In this document: positions 23,593 through 30,973 of the stretch, one piece after another
Numbering within the stretch: position 1 is the stretch's first letter
Layout: every line of letters begins with the position of its first letter
NCBI GenBank assembly: GCA_038214295.1
Contig: JBBQSA010000034.1
Location: 1 to 36,164, forward strand
Direction of reading: 5' to 3'
Length of the DNA stretch: 36,164 nucleotides
DNA from: SHZI01 sp038214295
GTDB taxonomy: Bacteria > Pseudomonadota > Gammaproteobacteria > Steroidobacterales > GCA-2729495
The notes under the pieces: generated by a model
Told to the model about the DNA's origin: nothing
What the model saw: only the letters and a program-made list of their open reading frames with translations
The model's database searches: none
Made by a program: the position numbers and the translations under genes

Positions 23593-24069
23593 CTATTCCG
23601 CTGGCGAAGGGCTTCTGCTACCCAGCACATCTTCCAGACCACGATTTGCAAGCTCGTCTGCCCGCTCGTTTTCCGGGTGCCCGGAGTGGCCCTTTACCCA
23701 ATGCCACTGGACCTGATGCCGGTCGGCTGCCGCTTCCAGCCGGCGCCAGAGATCTTCATTCTTCACCGGCTTCCGCGCTGACGTGCGCCAGCCGCTCGCC
23801 TTCCACTTCGCCAGCCATTCGCCGATACCTTTGCGCAGGTACTCGGAGTCGGTATAGACGGCTACTGAGCAGGGACGCTTGAGCGCCTCGAGTCCTTCAA
23901 TGGCCGCCATGAGTTCCATGCGGTTATTCGTGGTTTCCAGGGTACCACCGCACATTTCGCGTTCCTTGCCGCCACCTCGCTCTCCGACGGCGCGAAATAG
24001 CACACCCCAGCCGCCGGGGCCCGGATTGCCCCGGCAGGCACCGTCCGTGTAAAGCTCGACATCAATCAC
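23593..24069 (-). CDS. rnhA: Ribonuclease HI
   Basis: A 158-residue RNase HI degrading the RNA strand of RNA-DNA hybrids in the cytoplasm. The four catalytic acids are in YTDGACRGNPGPGG (Asp), NNRMELMAAIEGL (Glu), YTDSEYLRKGI (Asp) and NERADELANRG (Asp). The basic handle region is present (WLAKWKASGWRTSARKPVKN). A short extra Gly/Lys/Glu loop (GERGGGKERE) makes it slightly longer than E. coli RNase HI. Its start overlaps the upstream methyltransferase stop by four bases (24066-24069), and dnaQ follows after 13 bases. Confidence 0.96.
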   Translation of the reverse strand: MIDVELYTDGACRGNPGPGGWGVLFRAVGERGGGKEREMCGGTLETTNNRMELMAAIEGLEALKRPCSVAVYTDSEYLRKGIGEWLAKWKASGWRTSARKPVKNEDLWRRLEAAADRHQVQWHWVKGHSGHPENERADELANRGLEDVLGSRSPSPAE

Positions 24070-24809
24070 GCCACATTCCGCGTGGTGGGATTCACCAGCC
24101 CACCCACCAGTTGCCGGCGCGGCCGGACATGCGGCCGAATGAGCGTCACCGTGAACACATCCTTGCGGGCCAGGAGCAGATAGGCACTGGCAAGGGGGGT
24201 CCAGCCCTGGAAGTGCACAGCAGGCCGGGGCGAGTCACCGCTATCGGAATCCCGGGGCCCCTCCGGCAAGTTGCCCTGAGGAAGCTGGCGGTACAGCGGT
24301 GCGGCCGGGTGGTGAAAGCGCGCGGGCTGACAGTTGTAGTCCAGCAGCTGCAGCCAGTCGCGCAGCCGATGCTCGGACACCATGCGCTTCCCACCGGCCG
24401 GAAAGCGACGGCGGGACAGGTAATGGCGAACACCCCACCAGCCCCAGGGATTGAAGCCCGTCACGACGACCTGGCCATCCGGCCGCAGGATGCGGTCCGC
24501 CTCGCGCAGCACGGCGTAGGGATCGTCAGCCGTTTCCAGCACGTGGGGCAGAAACACGGCATCGATGGAGTCTGTGGGTACAGCCAGGTCTTCAGGCAGG
24601 CTCACGAAATCCACGCCCGGTCCCCGCATTGGGGCCACCACGGCATAGCGCCGGGTCCGGGCGTTGCGCCGGAACAAGGCGGGATCACCCCAGGCCCCGA
24701 TCTGGAGCATCTGGTCCCCGAAAATATTCTCGAAGGCCTCGGCAACCTGGCGAGCTTCCTCGCGCAGCAGGGCGACTCCGGTGCCAGTCTCGAGCCAGTG
24801 GGAACGCAT
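24066..24809 (-). CDS. Class I SAM-dependent methyltransferase (YafS-like)
   Basis: A 247-residue methyltransferase with a weakened motif I (LQIGAWGDP, about residue 36), the DAVFLPHVLETADDPYAVLREADRILRPDGQVVVTGFNPWG stretch covering motifs II-III, and a C-terminal domain without clear features. This matches the protein usually next to rnhA and gloB in Gammaproteobacteria (YafS). Substrate is unknown. It starts at an ATG at 24809, divergent from fabI, with 75 bases between the two start codons; opposing -10-like sequences in that space suggest a divergent promoter. Confidence 0.85.
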   Translation of the reverse strand: MRSHWLETGTGVALLREEARQVAEAFENIFGDQMLQIGAWGDPALFRRNARTRRYAVVAPMRGPGVDFVSLPEDLAVPTDSIDAVFLPHVLETADDPYAVLREADRILRPDGQVVVTGFNPWGWWGVRHYLSRRRFPAGGKRMVSEHRLRDWLQLLDYNCQPARFHHPAAPLYRQLPQGNLPEGPRDSDSGDSPRPAVHFQGWTPLASAYLLLARKDVFTVTLIRPHVRPRRQLVGGLVNPTTRNVA

Positions 24810-24884
24810 GCGGCTATATTAGCCCACGCCCGGCACGGGGCCTTACAATACGGTCCGTCCCGGTTTCATGAAAAGATGAGTCCC

Positions 24885-25661
24885 ATGGGCTTTCTTGCAG
24901 GTAAACGTGCTCTGATCGTCGGCGTCGCCAGCGAACGATCTATCGCGTGGGGAATCGCGCAGGCCATGGCCAGGGAGGGGGCCAGCCTGGCGTATACCTA
25001 CCAGACGGAGCGGCTCGGAGAACGAGTACGGGAAATGGCCGCGACAACCGGCTCGTCAATCTGCCTGCCGCTGGACGTCGCCCGGGACGAGGACATCCAG
25101 GGCATGTACGACAGCCTGAGCGCCAGCTGGACCAGCGTGGACGTTATTGTGCACTCCGTGGCATTCGCGCCGCGGGAGCAGCTGGCTGGAGGCTACCTGG
25201 ACTCCGTCACCCGGGAGGGCTTCCAGATCGCCCACGACATCAGCAGCTACAGTTTTGCGGCCCTCGGCAAGTACGGCCGCCCCCTGCTCTCGAAATCATC
25301 AGCACTTCTGACCCTGACCTACCTCGGAGCGGTCCGCGCCATTCCGAACTACAACGTAATGGGTCCCGCCAAGGCCAGCCTGGAAGCCAATGTACGGTTC
25401 ATGGCAGCGGAACTCGGCGCGGCGGGAGTCCGGGTCAATGGTATCTCTGCGGGGCCGATCAAGACGCTTGCAGCCGCGGGGATCAGCGGCTTCCGGTCGA
25501 TGCTTCAGAACGTGGCAAGCATCGCGCCAATCCGGCGCAATGTGACCACCGAGGATGTGGGCAATGCCGCTGCATTCCTGTGCTCTGACCTCGCCGGTGG
25601 AATCACTGGCGAGATTCTCTACGTCGACGGCGGCTACAGCCGGGTAGGCATGAGCCTCTAG
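24885..25661 (+). CDS. fabI: Enoyl-[acyl-carrier-protein] reductase (NADH), FabI
   Basis: A 258-residue SDR enzyme catalysing the last reduction of fatty acid elongation. MGFLAGKRALIVGVASERSI is the family N-terminus. The NAD site includes SVAFAPRE, and the Tyr-x6-Lys catalytic pair lies in YLGAVRAIPNYNVMGPAKAS, with ISAGPIKTLAA following as in the triclosan-sensitive class. ATG 24885 matches homolog starts; an in-frame ATG at 24876 would add three residues. A -10-like TACAAT lies at 24844-24849. The stop codon is shared with the convergent ppiD stop. Confidence 0.96.
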   Translation: MGFLAGKRALIVGVASERSIAWGIAQAMAREGASLAYTYQTERLGERVREMAATTGSSICLPLDVARDEDIQGMYDSLSASWTSVDVIVHSVAFAPREQLAGGYLDSVTREGFQIAHDISSYSFAALGKYGRPLLSKSSALLTLTYLGAVRAIPNYNVMGPAKASLEANVRFMAAELGAAGVRVNGISAGPIKTLAAAGISGFRSMLQNVASIAPIRRNVTTEDVGNAAAFLCSDLAGGITGEILYVDGGYSRVGMSL

Positions 25662-27574
25662 AGCGCTTCCGCGTCAGTCGACTTGAATAGATTCGGGGCC
25701 ACGACCACCTTGGCCGACTCCCGCAACTCGGCGGCCAGCGCGTCCGTTTCAGCCACCGCTGCACGCTGTGCCAGTGCCTGCCTGCGCTGCTCCCGCTGCT
25801 CAGCCGGAATCCGCTCAGGCTCACCGGGATAAACGCCCTTCAGCTGGAACACCGCGTATCCGCCGGCACCAAGGCCAAAGCCCTGCACGTCAGGCGTCTT
25901 GTCCGGCTTGGGGGCCCGGAATATCGCCGTAAGCAGTTCCGGAGGCACGGTGGGCGACCGGCGTGTCACAGGTCCCGCTTCAACGAGCTTCAAGCCGGAT
26001 GCGTTGGCGACGGTGGCCAGGTCCTCGCCAGCCTGGACCCGCTTCAGCAGGGCCTCGCCACGCATGTTCGCCTCGGTCGTGGCCCGGAGCGCAATGAGGC
26101 GCGACGTGATTTCTGCACGCACCTCGACTAGCGGCCTGACGGCGGGCGGCTTGTGCTCCGCCACCCTGGCCACGACGGCGCGAGTGTCATCCAGTTCGAT
26201 GAGGGGCGTATTCTCGCTGCCATCCAGGACACCAGGCGCAAACACTGCGCTGATCAGGTTCGCGTTAGAGCCGAACGGCCCTCCGCCTTCCTTCGTGAAG
26301 CCCGCGTACTTCTTCACTGTCAGACCGGTATCCCGGGCAACGGGCTCGAGCGAAGAAGGATTCTCAAGCGCAAGGTCATCGAGCCGCTCTGCAATTGCAT
26401 AGAACTCGTCCTGTGCCTTCTGCTTGCGAAGTTCTTCCTCCAGCTGCGCCCTGACTGCCTCAAAACTGCGTTCAGTACCCGGCCGCAGTTCATCGAGCCT
26501 GATAATGTGATAGCCAAATTCCGTCTTGACGGGCGGCGATGTCTCACCCGTCTTGAGGTCGAACAACGCCTTGTCAAAGGCCGGCACGTAGTTGCCGCGG
26601 GCGGCAAACCCGAGATCGCCGCCCCGGCTCGCCGAGCCCGTATCGCTGGAATACTGGGCGGCGAGTGCCGCGAAGTCGGCGCCGCCTGCCAGCTTGCTCT
26701 CGATCTCATCCGCGAGTGTTTTTGCCGCCGCATCTGTTCGCGTTGCATCGACAGCAATCAGAATGTGGCGCGCCCGGCGCTCCTCAGCCGAGCGAAACCG
26801 GGTGGGATCCGCGTCGTAGGCCTTGCGCAGGGCCTCCTCGTCCGGCGCATAAGCCCTGGCCATGTCCGCAAGGGCCACCTCCACATAGTCAAGATCGGCG
26901 GCCTCAGTAGACTGGAACTGGCCTTGATTGGCAGCGTAATAGGCTTGGACATCCTGGTCACTTACGGTCATGCCGCCTCCGAGTTCCTGGGGATCCAGCA
27001 GAACGTACGCGACGTCCCGCCGCTCCTGATCCAGCTCGATAAGCCGCCGGAACTCCGTGGGGGTAAAGAAGGAGCTCTCCACCAGCCCGTCCTGCAACTG
27101 CCGGACGGCCAGCAGGGACTGCTGCTCCTGCTCGTAGGCGGTCGGGCTGATCGCCTGGGCCGCCAGCGTGGCATCGTAAGCGGGCTTGGAGAATTGACCG
27201 CCAACCTGAAAGACCGGCAGGCCCCGGATATAGTCGATCACGCGAGCATTGCTGACGCGAAACCCGGTCTTGCGGACGAACTGGGTAACGGCGCGATTCA
27301 GCACCAAGCCGTCCAGCGTCTGCCGCTTGAGCTGCTCCTGGGCCGCCGGCGGCAACTCACCCCGGGCGGCCTGCTGCTCCTCCACGAGGCGATTCTGGTA
27401 GACCCGCTGGAAATCGACGGCGGGAATCTCCTCGCCATTGACCCGAGCCGCGAAGCCGGTGCCCGTGACGGTAAAGTCGCTGCTCACGAAGGTCAGCGCC
27501 AACGGCACGCCAATGATCAGGAGTACGGCAACAGCGACCCAGCCTGTGAGCTTCTCCCGAATATTTTGCAGCAT
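25658..27574 (-). CDS. ppiD: Periplasmic folding factor PpiD (SurA/parvulin-type PPIase)
   Basis: A 638-residue inner-membrane-anchored chaperone that assists outer-membrane and periplasmic protein folding at the SecYEG exit. The N-terminus LTGWVAVAVLLIIGVPLALTF is a single transmembrane helix, followed by the SurA-N-like chaperone region. A parvulin domain lies at about residues 265-365 (RARHILIAVD to FGYHIIRLDE), and a C-terminal helical region contains many Ala/Glu segments. Its start is only 21 bases downstream of the tRNA-Asp CCA end, and no strong Shine-Dalgarno or promoter with space to act is visible, so co-transcription with the tRNAs is likely. Its stop overlaps that of fabI. Confidence 0.94.
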   Translation of the reverse strand: MLQNIREKLTGWVAVAVLLIIGVPLALTFVSSDFTVTGTGFAARVNGEEIPAVDFQRVYQNRLVEEQQAARGELPPAAQEQLKRQTLDGLVLNRAVTQFVRKTGFRVSNARVIDYIRGLPVFQVGGQFSKPAYDATLAAQAISPTAYEQEQQSLLAVRQLQDGLVESSFFTPTEFRRLIELDQERRDVAYVLLDPQELGGGMTVSDQDVQAYYAANQGQFQSTEAADLDYVEVALADMARAYAPDEEALRKAYDADPTRFRSAEERRARHILIAVDATRTDAAAKTLADEIESKLAGGADFAALAAQYSSDTGSASRGGDLGFAARGNYVPAFDKALFDLKTGETSPPVKTEFGYHIIRLDELRPGTERSFEAVRAQLEEELRKQKAQDEFYAIAERLDDLALENPSSLEPVARDTGLTVKKYAGFTKEGGGPFGSNANLISAVFAPGVLDGSENTPLIELDDTRAVVARVAEHKPPAVRPLVEVRAEITSRLIALRATTEANMRGEALLKRVQAGEDLATVANASGLKLVEAGPVTRRSPTVPPELLTAIFRAPKPDKTPDVQGFGLGAGGYAVFQLKGVYPGEPERIPAEQREQRRQALAQRAAVAETDALAAELRESAKVVVAPNLFKSTDAEAL

Positions 27575-27595
27575 TGACTTGCGCGTTATAGTTGG

Positions 27596-27672
27596 TGGCG
27601 GAGTGGACGGGACTCGAACCCGCGACCCCCGGCGTGACAGGCCGGTATTCTAACCAACTGAACTACCACTCC
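27596..27672 (-). tRNA. tRNA-Asp (GTC)
   Basis: A full cloverleaf reads on the minus strand: acceptor GGAGTGG paired with CCACTCC, T arm GGGTTCGAGTCCC, anticodon loop CTGTCAC (anticodon GTC, Asp) and an encoded CCA. It lies 31 bases after tRNA-Val, same strand, and directly before ppiD. Confidence 0.98.
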
Positions 27673-27703
27673 ACATTTTCTGTCTTCAAATCCGTCGAAA
27701 GTC

Positions 27704-27779
27704 TGGTAGGTGCTGAGGGTCTCGAACCCCCGACCTTCGCCTTGTAAGGGCGACGCTCTTCCAACTGAGCTAAGCACCC
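27704..27779 (-). tRNA. tRNA-Val (TAC)
   Basis: The minus-strand cloverleaf begins GGGTGCTTAGCTCAGTTGG. The anticodon loop CTTACAA carries TAC (Val). The T arm is GGGTTCGAGACCC, the acceptor closes with a G-U first pair, and CCA is encoded. It lies between hupB and tRNA-Asp. Confidence 0.98.
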
Positions 27780-27780
27780 T

Positions 27781-27808
27781 TGGCCTGACGCGTATGGCCT
27801 GACGCGTA
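27781..27808. repeat. Perfect tandem duplication of 14 bases next to tRNA-Val
   Basis: The unit TGGCCTGACGCGTA occurs twice with no gap (27781-27794 and 27795-27808), ending one base from the tRNA-Val 5' end. It contains ACGCGT palindromes. A short tandem duplication beside a tRNA may be slippage, a mobile-element scar or a protein-binding pair; nothing further can be said. Confidence 0.85.
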
Positions 27809-27835
27809 CGCCTGTGCCACGCCCCCCGAAACGCC

Positions 27836-27876
27836 GGCGCCCCGTGCCGGCACCGTTCATGCCAGTACGGGGCGCC
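27836..27876 (-). terminator. Strong hairpin after hupB, probable terminator
   Basis: Arms GGCGCCCCGT (27836-27845) and ACGGGGCGCC (27867-27876) are perfectly complementary over ten bases, with an inner GGCA/TGCC stem in the 21-base loop. It begins 28 bases after the hupB stop on the minus strand. The following bases contain only a TTT, so it may terminate weakly or act as an mRNA 3' end stabiliser. Confidence 0.55.
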
Positions 27877-27904
27877 TGATTCACAGCGCTCCGGCGAACG
27901 TTCG

Positions 27905-28177
27905 CTAGTTTACGGCATCCTTGAGAGCCTTCCCAGCCTTGAAACCGGGAACTTTGCTCGCAGAGATCTGGATCGTTTCACCGGTCCGGGGATTCCGACC
28001 CCGGCGGGCGGCCCGGGTCTTGACGGCAAACGTACCAAAACCGACGAGGGACACCTGAGTCCCCGCCTTCAGGGCCTTGGTCACGGCGTTGATGACGGCA
28101 TCCACGGCCCGGGTCGCGTCGGCCTTCGACAGCCCGGCATCGTCCGCAACCACTTCGATCAGGTCACCTTTGTTCAT
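27905..28177 (-). CDS. hupB: DNA-binding protein HU-beta
   Basis: A 90-residue HU-family nucleoid protein that bends and compacts DNA without sequence specificity. MNKGDLIEVVADDAGLSKA opens the dimerisation helices. The signature GFGTFAVKTRAARRGRNPRTG contains the flexible DNA-gripping arm with the intercalating Pro, and the protein ends in VPGFKAGKALKDAVN. Length is exactly typical. A GAAGG lies eight bases before the ATG. The order lon-hupB-ppiD is conserved in Pseudomonas and relatives. Confidence 0.98.
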   Translation of the reverse strand: MNKGDLIEVVADDAGLSKADATRAVDAVINAVTKALKAGTQVSLVGFGTFAVKTRAARRGRNPRTGETIQISASKVPGFKAGKALKDAVN

Positions 28178-28435
28178 TAATCATACCTTCAGATTCAATC
28201 GAGTTAATTTCCGTCACTGCTCTCACTGCGAGACAAACAAAACCGAAACCTTAACTTAAGGACTGATTCAGCATGTTTGGCCGGGTGATTACCGTGACGC
28301 CCCCTAAGTCCGGTGACGGTCGCTGCCGGATAGTGGCGCAGCATGACGGTCGCAAGTCCTTATACCAAGGCGGAAAAACGGCTGTCAACCGAGGCTGCCT
28401 ACTGCTCCGCCCGGCTGGCCCGGATTGCGCCTCAC
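28178..28435. other. lon-hupB intergenic region with a 13-base palindrome
   Basis: There is no convincing gene. The half nearest hupB is A/T-richer and contains the palindrome CCTTAA-C-TTAAGG (28249-28261), about 70 bases before the hupB start, a possible regulator site or promoter landmark. I could not identify a convincing -35/-10 pair, nor a lon terminator with a U-run. Confidence 0.5.
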
Positions 28436-30853
28436 TCAGTGAGCGCGGACCCCGCCGTCCGAGGTCTCAGCCGGCGTCGCCTTCGCATCGTCCGTAGCCA
28501 GTGGACGGTCCACAGCCTTAGGGACTGGCACGTTCTGCAGAGCCAACTGCAGAACTTCGTCAATCCATCGAACCGGAACAATATTGAGCTTTTCCTTGAT
28601 GTTTTTCGGAATTTCGGCGAGATCCTTCTCGTTATCGCGCGGGATGATCACCGTGCCAAGCCCGCCGCGATGCGCCGCCAGCAATTTCTCCTTGAGCCCG
28701 CCAATCGGCAGCACTTCGCCCCGCAGGGTGATCTCGCCGGTCATGGCAACCTCGCACCGCACGGGAATTCCTGTCAGCGCGGAGACCAGCGCCGTGCACA
28801 TGCCGATACCGGCGCTGGGACCGTCCTTGGGCGTGGCTCCCTCAGGAACGTGAATGTGCACGTCGACTTTCTGATGGAAGTCCGAATCAATGCCGAGCAG
28901 AGGCGCCCGGCCCCGGACGATGGTCATCGCAGCCTGGATCGACTCGCGCATCACTTCACCCAACTGACCGGTGTTGATGAGCTTGCCCTTACCCGCAACC
29001 ACGGCCGCCTCGATCGTGAGCAGTTCACCGCCCACCTCGGTCCAGGCAAGTCCCGTCACCTGGCCGACCTGGCTGACCTCCTCGGCGCGGCCATAGCGGT
29101 AGCGGCGCACGCCCAGGTACTTGTCGAGGCCTTTCGGCACAACGTGTGTGGATTTCGTTGCTGACTTGAGCAGGTGCTGTTTGACAACCTTTCTGCAGAT
29201 CTTGGCGAGCTCACGCTCCAGGTTCCGGACACCTGACTCCCGCGTGTAGTAGCGAATAATGTCCCGGATGGCCGAATCAGAGATCGAGACTTCGCCCTTC
29301 TTGAGGCCATTTGCCTTCATCTGCTTCGGCGAGAGATAGTTCCGCGCAATGTTGAGCTTCTCGTCTTCCGTGTAGCCCGGGATACGAATGACTTCCATCC
29401 GGTCGAGCAGTGGCGCCGGAATGTTCAGGGTATTGGCGGTGCACACAAACATGACCTCGGAGAGGTCGAAGTCCACCTCGAGGTAGTGGTCATTGAAGCT
29501 GGCGTTCTGCTCCGGATCGAGGACCTCCAGCAGTGCCGATGACGGATCACCTCGAAAGTCAGTGGACATCTTGTCCACCTCGTCGAGTAGGAACAGCGGA
29601 TTGCGTACGCCGGTCTTTGCCAGGTTCTGCAGGATCTTGCCCGGCATGGAACCAATGTAGGTGCGGCGGTGCCCGCGGATTTCGGCCTCATCACGCACCC
29701 CACCGAGGGACATGCGGACAAACTTCCGGTTCGTAGCCCGGGCAATGCTCTGACCCAGCGATGTCTTGCCGACGCCAGGCGGACCAACCAGGCACAGGAT
29801 TGGCCCCTTCAGCTTTTTCACGCGCTGCTGGACCGCGAGATACTCGAGGATTCGCTCCTTGACCTTGTCGAGTCCGAAATGATCCTTCTCAAGGACCTGC
29901 TCGGCTTCGCTCAATTCCTGATTCACGCGCGTGCGCTTGCGCCACGGCGCCTTGAGCAGCCAGTCGACGTAGTTGCGGACCACGGTGGCTTCCGCCGACA
30001 TGGGCGACATCAACTTCAGCTTGTTGAGTTCCGACGTAGCCTTGTCCCGCGCTTCCTGCGGCATTCCTGCACGCGCGATCCGCTGCTCCAGTTCAGCGAT
30101 CTCGTTGGGGGCGTCCTCCATATCCCCCAACTCCTTCTGTATCGCCTTCATCTGCTCGTTCAGGTAGTACTCTCGCTGGCTCTTTTCCATCTGCTGCTTG
30201 ACGCGCCCGCGGATCCTTTTTTCGATCTGCAGCATGTCGATTTCAGTCTCGATCAGCGTCATGACATGCTCAAGCCGCTCCCTGACGGCCTCGATCTCGA
30301 GAACCTTCTGCTTTTGCTCGAGCTTCAGCGCCATGTGCGCCGCGACGGTGTCCGCAAGCCGTCCAGGCTGATCGATGCCGGCAAGCGACGTCAGGATTTC
30401 CGGTGGCACCTTGCGGTTGAGCTTCACGTAGTTTTCGAACTGGGAGATCAGCGAGCGCTTGAGCACTTCCGACTCGCGAGTGGTGACATCAAGCTGATCC
30501 TCGACCAGCGTGATGTCGGCCGAGAAGAACTCGGCCCCCCGGGTCTTGGTAAGGTTTGCCCGGGTGCCACCCTCGACGAGAACCTTGACAGTGCCGTCCG
30601 GGAGCTTAAGCAACTGGAGGATAGTCGCCAGGGTTCCCACCCGGTAAATGTCCTCGAGAGACGGTTCATCGACGTCCGCCTGCTTCTGGGCGACCAGCAG
30701 AATCTGCTTGCCGGCCTGCATGGCCTCGTCCAGCGCCTGGATCGAACGCGCACGTCCGACGAACAGTGGGATAACCATGTGCGGATACACGACAACATCC
30801 CGCAGGGGCAGGATGGGGACGTTGAGACGGTGCTGGGCGTCGGAGTCAGACAT
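28436..30853 (-). CDS. lon: ATP-dependent protease Lon (endopeptidase La)
   Basis: An 805-residue cytoplasmic AAA+ serine protease that degrades misfolded and regulatory proteins. The N-terminal substrate domain starts VPILPLRDVVVYPHMVIPLF. Walker A is GPPGVGKTSLG (about residue 355), Walker B is near LFLLDEVDKM, and the proteolytic domain has the catalytic Ser in PKDGPSAGIGM (about residue 680) with the downstream Lys in GGLKEKLLAA. ATG 30853 is preceded by AGGAG at good spacing. It stands between clpX and hupB as in many Gammaproteobacteria. Its substrates often include cell-surface and EPS regulators in this class, which is background knowledge and not seen here. Confidence 0.98.
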   Translation of the reverse strand: MSDSDAQHRLNVPILPLRDVVVYPHMVIPLFVGRARSIQALDEAMQAGKQILLVAQKQADVDEPSLEDIYRVGTLATILQLLKLPDGTVKVLVEGGTRANLTKTRGAEFFSADITLVEDQLDVTTRESEVLKRSLISQFENYVKLNRKVPPEILTSLAGIDQPGRLADTVAAHMALKLEQKQKVLEIEAVRERLEHVMTLIETEIDMLQIEKRIRGRVKQQMEKSQREYYLNEQMKAIQKELGDMEDAPNEIAELEQRIARAGMPQEARDKATSELNKLKLMSPMSAEATVVRNYVDWLLKAPWRKRTRVNQELSEAEQVLEKDHFGLDKVKERILEYLAVQQRVKKLKGPILCLVGPPGVGKTSLGQSIARATNRKFVRMSLGGVRDEAEIRGHRRTYIGSMPGKILQNLAKTGVRNPLFLLDEVDKMSTDFRGDPSSALLEVLDPEQNASFNDHYLEVDFDLSEVMFVCTANTLNIPAPLLDRMEVIRIPGYTEDEKLNIARNYLSPKQMKANGLKKGEVSISDSAIRDIIRYYTRESGVRNLERELAKICRKVVKQHLLKSATKSTHVVPKGLDKYLGVRRYRYGRAEEVSQVGQVTGLAWTEVGGELLTIEAAVVAGKGKLINTGQLGEVMRESIQAAMTIVRGRAPLLGIDSDFHQKVDVHIHVPEGATPKDGPSAGIGMCTALVSALTGIPVRCEVAMTGEITLRGEVLPIGGLKEKLLAAHRGGLGTVIIPRDNEKDLAEIPKNIKEKLNIVPVRWIDEVLQLALQNVPVPKAVDRPLATDDAKATPAETSDGGVRAH

Positions 30854-30861
30854 TCATGTCT

Positions 30862-30910
30862 CCTGGAACTGGGCAACCGCCTTGCACATGGGTCCCGCAA
30901 GGTCTCCAGG
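30862..30910 (-). promoter_or_regulatory. Leader structure that could sequester the lon ribosome-binding site
   Basis: In the lon transcript, CCTGG (30906-30910) can pair with CCAGG (30862-30866), which includes the Shine-Dalgarno AGGAG. A perfect inner stem CCTTGC/GCAAGG (30880-30885 with 30897-30902) would stack on it. A temperature- or factor-sensitive translation control is conceivable for a heat-shock protease, but the outer stem is only five pairs. Confidence 0.35.
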
Positions 30911-30914
30911 GGGA

Positions 30915-30945
30915 TGCCCGGCGGCACGAGGGACCCTCCCGGGCA
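30915..30945 (-). terminator. Hairpin in the clpX-lon gap, possible terminator or attenuator
   Basis: Perfect arms TGCCCGG (30915-30921) and CCGGGCA (30939-30945) enclose a second inverted repeat, GAGGG-A-CCCTC. It lies 29 bases after the clpX stop. No U-run follows, so complete termination is doubtful; it may partly uncouple lon from clpX. Confidence 0.45.
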
Positions 30946-30973
30946 GGCATGCGCCAGGGTAGAGCCTGTAAGT

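Noticed and set aside
24111..24884. In-frame N-terminal extension of fabI
   Set aside because: It lies antisense to the methyltransferase gene, and FabI proteins begin at MGFL.
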